From the NCBI RefSeq assembly GCF_003130795.1, contig NZ_CP029353.1, forward strand, positions 1,565,501 through 1,629,500: a stretch of 64,000 nt of DNA. The letters run 5' to 3'. This DNA comes from Azospirillum thermophilum. Its GTDB lineage: Bacteria; Pseudomonadota; Alphaproteobacteria; Azospirillales; Azospirillaceae. Each line of letters begins with the position of its first letter. Position 1 is the stretch's first letter. This document shows positions 58,972-64,000 of the stretch, one piece after another. The notes beneath the pieces were generated by a model. The model ran no database searches and was not told where the DNA came from. It saw nothing but the letters and a program-made list of their open reading frames with translations. The position numbers and the translations under genes were made by a program.

Positions 58972-60615
58972 TCAGATCTGCCCGCGCTCGTGCGCCTGAC
59001 GCATAAGGACATATTGGCGCATCATCTGGTTACGGAAGCGGTAACGGGTGCGGCCCGGTTCCACCACCGCCGCCAGGACGGCGCCGTGATCCTCCCGCGT
59101 CAGGCGTTCCAGAAGGTCGCTCGTCACCGGTCCCGCCGTCTCCAGATCCTCCGGATCGAAGGTGCCGTAGGAGTCGGTCGGGCAGAGCGCGCAGGACAGC
59201 AGCATGTCCTCCAACTCCAGGCGCCGGTCGCCGGCCAGCGCGCGGGCATAGCCGTCGACGATGCCCCGCTCCGCCTCCTGCAGGCAGCGGGCGACCGCAT
59301 AGGCCAGATCCTCCTGCTCCACCACGTTGCTGCCGCGGCTGACGGCGCTGCGCGCCGCGTGCAGGCAGAGGAGCTGGGCATAGTAGGGCAGCCCGCGCAC
59401 GAACTCGGCGATGCGCTGCATGACGTCGGGAGCGAAGCTGATGCCGGCATTCTCCGCCCCGGCCTGGATCAGCCGGCCGATCTCCTGGTCGGTCATCAGC
59501 GGCAGATGGACCGGCACCAGCGAACGCTGGATCGACGGATGCTTGCCGAGGAGCTGGTCCAGGTTCTCCGCCACGCCGACCACCAGCATGGTCACCGGCG
59601 CCGCGCTGTCGGACAGGTTCTTGAACAGCTCCGCCAGCTTGTTGCGGAAGTCCTCGTCGGTGACGCGGTCGTACTCGTCGAGGATCAGCAGGACATGGGT
59701 GGCATGGATGCCCGAGAGGATCTCGTTCAGTTCGGTGACGCTGAAGCCGCCTTCCGGCAGAAGCTCGTTGAAGTTGGCGAAGCTGCGGCGCGCCGCGAAG
59801 GGGTTGTCGTGGGCCGAGCGGTAGTAGGTCGACGGGATCTTCTTCAGGAAATGACGGAAGATGTCCTCGAAGCTCAGCTCGCCGCTGCAGGTCAGCTTCA
59901 GGGCGAGGTAGCCGGCCTGGCCGGCGATCTTCTCGATGGCGTTGGCGACGGAGGTCTTGCCCCGGCCGCGGTCGCCGAAGAGGATGACGTGCGCCCGCTC
60001 CTCCTCGATGGCCGAGATGATGCGGCGCAGCGTGTCGGTGCGGCCGATGAAGAGGGAGTTGAGCTGCTGCTTCGGCCGCGTCGGCGTGAAGGCCTCGCGC
60101 AGAAGGCCGTTCAGCTCCGGCGTCAGCCCCTTCAGCATCGCCGGCGCGCCGACGGCACCCGGGCCGCGCAGGGCGCCGTTGACCGACATGGTGAAGCGCG
60201 GCAGTTCCGCCCCGCCGTCGTCGCCGGCCGCGCCCTGGGCGCCGCCCGGAGGCGGGAACATGCGGCTGCGGCGATCGCTGGTCGCGTCGGGGCGCAGGAT
60301 GTCCGGTCCGCGCATCGGCGCCGGGTCGCCCCCGCCGTGCCCGCCCAGCCCCTGCCCACCCGGCCCCTGTCCACCCGGCCCCGTCATGCCGAGACCGGCG
60401 ATCTCCGCCGGCCCGCCGACGGAACGCAGATGCGGCTGGCCGGCAGGTCTCCCGGCAGGCTGCATGCCCGGCCCGGCGAACCCGCCGAAGCCCGCGGCAT
60501 CGGCCGGAGCGTTGCCGGGGATGCCGCCCGGGGCGTTGCCGGTCACCCCTCCCGCCATCGACACCCGCTCGTCCGCACCGGCGGCCGACCGCCGCTTCCG
60601 AAAGAAATTCCGCAT
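58972..60615 (-). CDS. AAA+ ATPase with long Gly/Pro-rich N-terminal region (547 aa)
   Basis: Residues 1-140 are a basic start (MRNFFRKRRS) and low-complexity Gly/Pro/Ala sequence with GPGGQGPGGQGLGGHGGG. From about 180 an Orc1/Cdc6-like AAA ATPase follows: Walker A GDRGRGKTS (214-222), Walker B LLILDEYDR (309-317), then LVVGVAENLDQLLGKHPSIQRSLVPVHL (sensor 1-arginine region) and a winged-helix-like C-terminus. Such proteins are known as ATPases with polar or DNA-associated roles, but this one has no assigned function. ATG 60615 was chosen; an in-frame start at 60750 is unlikely. It ends at the terminator carrying the intron. Confidence 0.8.
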   Translation of the reverse strand: MRNFFRKRRSAAGADERVSMAGGVTGNAPGGIPGNAPADAAGFGGFAGPGMQPAGRPAGQPHLRSVGGPAEIAGLGMTGPGGQGPGGQGLGGHGGGDPAPMRGPDILRPDATSDRRSRMFPPPGGAQGAAGDDGGAELPRFTMSVNGALRGPGAVGAPAMLKGLTPELNGLLREAFTPTRPKQQLNSLFIGRTDTLRRIISAIEEERAHVILFGDRGRGKTSVANAIEKIAGQAGYLALKLTCSGELSFEDIFRHFLKKIPSTYYRSAHDNPFAARRSFANFNELLPEGGFSVTELNEILSGIHATHVLLILDEYDRVTDEDFRNKLAELFKNLSDSAAPVTMLVVGVAENLDQLLGKHPSIQRSLVPVHLPLMTDQEIGRLIQAGAENAGISFAPDVMQRIAEFVRGLPYYAQLLCLHAARSAVSRGSNVVEQEDLAYAVARCLQEAERGIVDGYARALAGDRRLELEDMLLSCALCPTDSYGTFDPEDLETAGPVTSDLLERLTREDHGAVLAAVVEPGRTRYRFRNQMMRQYVLMRQAHERGQI

Positions 60616-60868
60616 TCCTGCCGTACCCCGAGCTGTCCGCGTTGACGGCGTCGCCTGTGTCCGGAGTCTTGCGATTCTACTCCGGGCGAGACGCGCACCC
60701 CGGATGTAAGCGATGGGAGTGCCGGATTGCGCTGGGATTCCGGATATCATACCGACGCAGCACTGCCCGTACGGAGGCCCCTTTCGGCGAAAACGGAGCC
60801 TCCGCGAACGGAGGGGGACGGACGGCGGCGCCGCGTCGAAGGCCGCCGCCCCATCCGGAGGCGGACCG

Positions 60869-60952
60869 TCAGCCGACCATGGTCCAGCCGTAGAGCGCCA
60901 CCATCAGCGCGCTGAACGTCACGAACTCGCGCAGGAACGCCAGAGCCGACAT
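60869..60952 (-). CDS. 27-residue membrane microprotein candidate
   Basis: The ORF reads MSALAFLREFVTFSALMV then ALYGWTMVG and stops. One transmembrane helix occupies residues 10-24. A near-ideal Shine-Dalgarno (GGGGAGG, five bases before the ATG) makes translation likely despite the tiny size. It is divergent from kup and about 250 bases upstream of the AAA+ gene, which lies in the same direction. The similarity in style to small accessory subunits such as CydX or KdpF is only general. No known family is recognised. Confidence 0.5.
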   Translation of the reverse strand: MSALAFLREFVTFSALMVALYGWTMVG

Positions 60953-61351
60953 GGCACCCTCCCCTTCTGTTCTGCCGCCGCGGACCGTCTGGACATGTCC
61001 CGGCCGGCCGGTCGATGGGCTGCCGGCCCCTGCCGGTACTGCCCGATGCACCGACAGATACCGGAACAGATACCGAACATCAAGCTCAATGTTCAGCTTA
61101 CGTTCGTTTTGTCTCCCTCATACGTTCCATGATGCGCGACGGATCGCGGCCCCCGGAGCCGGAGCCGGTACTCCGTTCGACAATCGTACGGAATGCGACC
61201 GAGTTGCAGCGGCGGTCGCTTCCATATGTTGCGTACCGCTGTATTTGATGTAATGACGGGCCAAGCGGGGACGCCGCCGCTGCTGCGGTGGTGTGCCGCG
61301 GCAGGGCCCGGCTGGGTAGGCCAGTCGGATAATCGAAGAGCAGGACCGCAG
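60953..61351. other. Divergent regulatory region, microprotein / kup
   Basis: No further gene is seen. A direct repeat CAGATACCG at 61055-61063 and 61067-61075 (12-bp period) overlaps a GAACAT-N8-ATGTTC dyad at 61075-61094. The sequence around 61080-61130 is AT-richer. Confidence 0.45.
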
Positions 61352-63436
61352 ATGAGCACCGATAGCCAACCGGGGTCCGGACCGACCGGCCAGCCCGATC
61401 CGGCCCAGACCGACCGGGGTCGGGCGGGCCAGGATCCGGGCGCGACGGCGCAGGCCGCCGGGATACCGGCCGCCGACGGGCCGGGCGCCGATGGGCCGTC
61501 AACCGACACCCCGGCCACCGACACCCCGGCCGCCGACACCCCGACGAACGGCCAGCAGGAGCCGGCTGACCACGGATCGGGATCGAACAGGCTGCCGGCA
61601 CTGGTGCTGGGGGCGCTGGGCGTCGTCTATGGCGACATCGGCACCAGCCCGCTCTACACCCTGCGCGAGGCGTTCGGCGAAGCCGGACTGCCTCTGACCG
61701 AGGCGACGGTGCTGGGCATCCTGTCGCTGGTGTTCTGGGCGCTGATCCTGGTGGTGACGGTCAAATACGTGATGGTCATCATGCGGGCCGACAACCGCGG
61801 CGAAGGCGGCGTTCTCGCCCTGGGCTCGCTGGCCCATCGCGGGCTCGGCCAGAAGCGCAGCAACCGCATCCTGGTCAGCCTCGCCATCCTGGGCATGGCG
61901 CTGTTCTACGGCGACAGCCTGATCACCCCCGCCATCTCGGTGCTGAGCGCGGTCGAAGGCCTGAAGGTGGTGGCGCCGCGGCTGGAGCCCTTCATCGTCC
62001 CGCTGACGCTGGCCGTCATCGTTCTGCTGTTCGTCTTCCAGCGGCAGGGCACCGGGCGGGTCGGCATCTTCTTCGGCCCGGTGATGGGGCTGTGGTTCTC
62101 CGTCCTCGCCATCCTCGGCCTGATCCAGATCGTGCATGCGCCGGACGTGCTGCGGGCGGTGAGCCCGACCTACGCCATCGCCCTGTTCCAGGCCAACGCG
62201 CTGCTGGCCTTCGTCGCGCTGGGCGCGGTGGTGCTGGCGGTGACCGGCGCCGAGGCGCTCTATGCCGACATGGGGCATTTCGGCCGGCGCCCGATCCGGC
62301 TGGCCTGGATGTACATGGTGCTGCCGGCCCTGCTGCTGAACTACTTCGGCCAGGGCAGCCTGCTGCTGCATGAGCCGGAGGCGCTGGAGAACCCCTTCTA
62401 CCATCTGGCGCCGGACTGGGCGCAGCTTCCCCTGGTGGTGCTGGCGACGGCGGCGACGGTGATCGCCAGCCAGGCGGTGATCTCCGGCGCCTTCTCCCTG
62501 ACGCGGCAGGCGGTGCAGCTCGGCTATCTGCCCCGGCGCGAGATCCGGCACACGTCGGAGCACGAGATCGGGCAGGTCTACATCCCGCGCAACAACTGGA
62601 TCCTGCTGGTCGGCGTGGTGATCCTGGTGATCGGCTTCGGATCCTCCAGCAACCTCGCCGCGGCCTACGGCGTGTCGGTGACCGGCGCGATGGCGATCGA
62701 CGCCATCCTGGCGGCGGTGGTCGCGTGGCGCCTGTGGCGCTGGAACCCGCTGCTGGTGATCGTCGCCTTCACCGGGTTCCTGGCGATCGACCTGATCCTG
62801 TTCGGCGCCACCCTGACCAAGGTGCCGCAGGGCGGCTGGTTCCCGCTGGCCATCGCCTTCGGCGTCTACCTGCTGATGACGACGTGGCGCCACGGCCGCA
62901 AGCTGCTGACCGACCGGCTCTATTCCGACGCCCTGCCCATGGAGCTGTTCCTCAGCCGCATCACGCCGCAGTCGCCCCAGCGCGTCGCCGGCACCGCGGT
63001 GTTCATGACCGGCCGCTCCGACCTCGTGCCGCACGCCATGCTGCACAACATCAAGCACAACCGCGTGCTGCACGAGCGCGTCGTCATGGTGACGGTGAAC
63101 ATCGAGGAGGTGCCGCGCATCAGCGACGACCGCACCATGGAGGTGGACAAGCTGGGCAAGGGCTTCTGGCGCGTGGTGCTCCACTTCGGCTACCTGGAGC
63201 AGCCGAACATCCCGCGCGCGCTGGAGTCCTGCCGCCGCTTCGGCCTGCATCTCGACCTGATGGACACGTCCTTCTTCCTGGGACGCGAGACGCTGATCCC
63301 GTCCAGGCGCCGCGGCTTGCCCGGCTGGCGCGAGCCTATGTTCATCCTGATGTCCAAGACCGCCCTGTCGGCGACCGAGTTCTTCTGCATCCCGCCGGGG
63401 CGCGTGGTGGAGCTGGGCACCCAGGTGGAGATCTGA
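61352..63436 (+). CDS. kup: Potassium uptake protein Kup (694 aa)
   Basis: Kup is a proton/K+ symporter of the inner membrane. The family start LGALGVVYGDIGTSPLYTLREAF (87-110) is followed by about 12 hydrophobic segments, including LFYGDSLITPAISVLSAVEGLK and AVTGAEALYADMGHFG, and the cytoplasmic C-terminal domain (about 520-694). Uncommonly, residues 1-80 form a Pro/Ala/Asp-rich hydrophilic extension with three D-T-P-A-type repeats (51-66). GAGCAGGA precedes ATG 61352. It is the only gene in its direction here, convergent with the beta-glucosidase. Confidence 0.93.
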   Translation: MSTDSQPGSGPTGQPDPAQTDRGRAGQDPGATAQAAGIPAADGPGADGPSTDTPATDTPAADTPTNGQQEPADHGSGSNRLPALVLGALGVVYGDIGTSPLYTLREAFGEAGLPLTEATVLGILSLVFWALILVVTVKYVMVIMRADNRGEGGVLALGSLAHRGLGQKRSNRILVSLAILGMALFYGDSLITPAISVLSAVEGLKVVAPRLEPFIVPLTLAVIVLLFVFQRQGTGRVGIFFGPVMGLWFSVLAILGLIQIVHAPDVLRAVSPTYAIALFQANALLAFVALGAVVLAVTGAEALYADMGHFGRRPIRLAWMYMVLPALLLNYFGQGSLLLHEPEALENPFYHLAPDWAQLPLVVLATAATVIASQAVISGAFSLTRQAVQLGYLPRREIRHTSEHEIGQVYIPRNNWILLVGVVILVIGFGSSSNLAAAYGVSVTGAMAIDAILAAVVAWRLWRWNPLLVIVAFTGFLAIDLILFGATLTKVPQGGWFPLAIAFGVYLLMTTWRHGRKLLTDRLYSDALPMELFLSRITPQSPQRVAGTAVFMTGRSDLVPHAMLHNIKHNRVLHERVVMVTVNIEEVPRISDDRTMEVDKLGKGFWRVVLHFGYLEQPNIPRALESCRRFGLHLDLMDTSFFLGRETLIPSRRRGLPGWREPMFILMSKTALSATEFFCIPPGRVVELGTQVEI
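61502..61545 (+). repeat. Three 15-base tandem repeats in the 5' part of kup
   Basis: ACCGACACCCCGGCC and close variants occur three times in a row, coding for T-D-T-P-A units. They may vary in number between strains. Confidence 0.55.
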
Positions 63437-63460
63437 GGCCCGGCCCCGCCGGGGCGTGCG

Positions 63461-64000
63461 CTACGCGCCCCCGGCCCGCGCCTGCCGGATCAGGTCGGCA
63501 TACCAGCGCGACGAGGCCTTCGGCGTGCGCTTCAGCGTCTTGAAGTCGACATGGACGAGGCCGAAACGCTGGCCGTAGCCGTTGCCCCATTCGAAGTTGT
63601 CGAGCAGCGACCAGACGAAATAGCCGCGCACGTCGGCCCCCAGCGCCATCGCGTCGCGCATCGCCGCGTTGTAGGTCTTGAGGTAGGCGATGCGGTGGGG
63701 ATCGTCGACCGCGCCGCCGGCGTCCGGCGCGTCGCTGCCGCCGCAGCCGTTCTCCGTCACCACGATGGGCAGCCGGTAGCGGCGGGAGATGGTCAGCAGC
63801 TCCTCCCGGAAGGCGTCGGGGAAGATCGCCCAGCCGACGGCGCGCGAGGCCTCGCTGTTGGCCGCGGCGGCCGGCGCATTGCCCCAGCCATAGCCCCAGG
63901 TGCGCTCCGGCTCGGTCTTCGCGAAGATCGGGCCGTAATGGTTGAGGCCGAACCAGTCCACCGGCCGGGCGATGCGCGCCATGTCGCCGGGCTGGACATG
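63461..64000 (-). CDS. GH1 beta-glucosidase, C-terminal part (cut by window edge)
   Basis: Glycoside hydrolase family 1 cleaves beta-glucosides by retention. This is the C-terminal ~180 residues: GDMARIARPVDWFGLNHYGP, then the nucleophile in LPIVVTENGC, followed by GADVRGYFVWSLLDNFEWGNGYGQRFGLVHVDF, the characteristic aglycone-site W-S-L-L-D-N-F-E-W segment. The chain ends at a normal RWYADLIRQARAGGA. The acid/base Glu (NEP) lies outside the window, so completeness cannot be judged. It converges on kup with 24 bases between the stop codons. Confidence 0.92.
   Translation of the reverse strand, partial: HVQPGDMARIARPVDWFGLNHYGPIFAKTEPERTWGYGWGNAPAAAANSEASRAVGWAIFPDAFREELLTISRRYRLPIVVTENGCGGSDAPDAGGAVDDPHRIAYLKTYNAAMRDAMALGADVRGYFVWSLLDNFEWGNGYGQRFGLVHVDFKTLKRTPKASSRWYADLIRQARAGGA

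Noticed and set aside
61502..61545. CRISPR-like repeat
   Set aside because: The repeats are 15-base tandem units without spacers, inside the kup coding region.

Overview
The window is a chromosomal segment from a high-GC alphaproteobacterium, most likely an Azospirillum-like member of the Rhodospirillales. This rests on strongly GC-biased codon use, gene orders typical of the class (fabD-fabG-acpP-fabF-mltG, rpsF-rpsR-DUF2232-rplI, yfgM-bamB-der, radA-cvpA-purF-SDR), a phasin gene, several LuxR-type response regulators and a fused indolepyruvate:ferredoxin oxidoreductase. No lineage assignment could be tested here. No rRNA, tRNA or CRISPR array was found.

Layout. 0-7 kb: a stress-type SDR cut by the window edge and broken by a frameshift, a small anti-sigma-like protein, a PhoD-like protein that has lost its metal-site motifs, a TPR-methyltransferase, a secreted transglycosylase, RlmJ and a phasin. 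7-13 kb: an incomplete branched-chain amino-acid ABC transporter (binding protein, LivH with a frameshift, LivM; no ATPase genes), a MarR regulator and 3-hydroxyisobutyryl-CoA hydrolase. 13-21 kb: a lipid kinase/metallophosphoesterase pair, hemB, an RsmC-like methyltransferase, smpB-dapA and a divergent Slt-type transglycosylase. 21-26 kb: the fatty-acid synthesis operon with mltG at its end, then a membrane acyltransferase. 27-31 kb: the S6/S18/L9 ribosomal operon and cfa. 31-37 kb: dnaB-alr-mlaE-mlaF and uraA. 37-45 kb: NUDIX-map (divergent from radA-cvpA-purF-SDR), a CDF-like metal transporter and a response regulator. 45-53 kb: the 1165-residue indolepyruvate oxidoreductase and yfgM-bamB-der. 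53-57 kb: a regulatory island of three LuxR-family proteins separated by AT-rich non-coding DNA. 57-64 kb: a group II intron, an AAA+ ATPase, a tiny membrane-peptide ORF, kup and the 3' end of a GH1 beta-glucosidase.

Most of the window is core housekeeping: cell-envelope precursors (Alr, DapA, fatty acids, MlaEF, three lytic transglycosylases, BamB), translation, replication and purine synthesis. The unusual material is (i) a group II intron with class C features lying directly behind the intrinsic terminator of the AAA+ gene; (ii) the LuxR island, whose middle protein has a receiver without a phospho-acceptor; (iii) the PhoD-like pseudo-phosphatase; (iv) non-coding regulatory architecture: DnaA-box-like sites before dnaB, a GGAAC-N16-GTT promoter with flanking palindromes before the phasin, a 21-bp dyad before marR; and (v) two very small genes (55 and 27 codons). 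Three genes carry apparent one-base deletions, two of them beside short C/G runs; sequencing error must be excluded before any is called a pseudogene.
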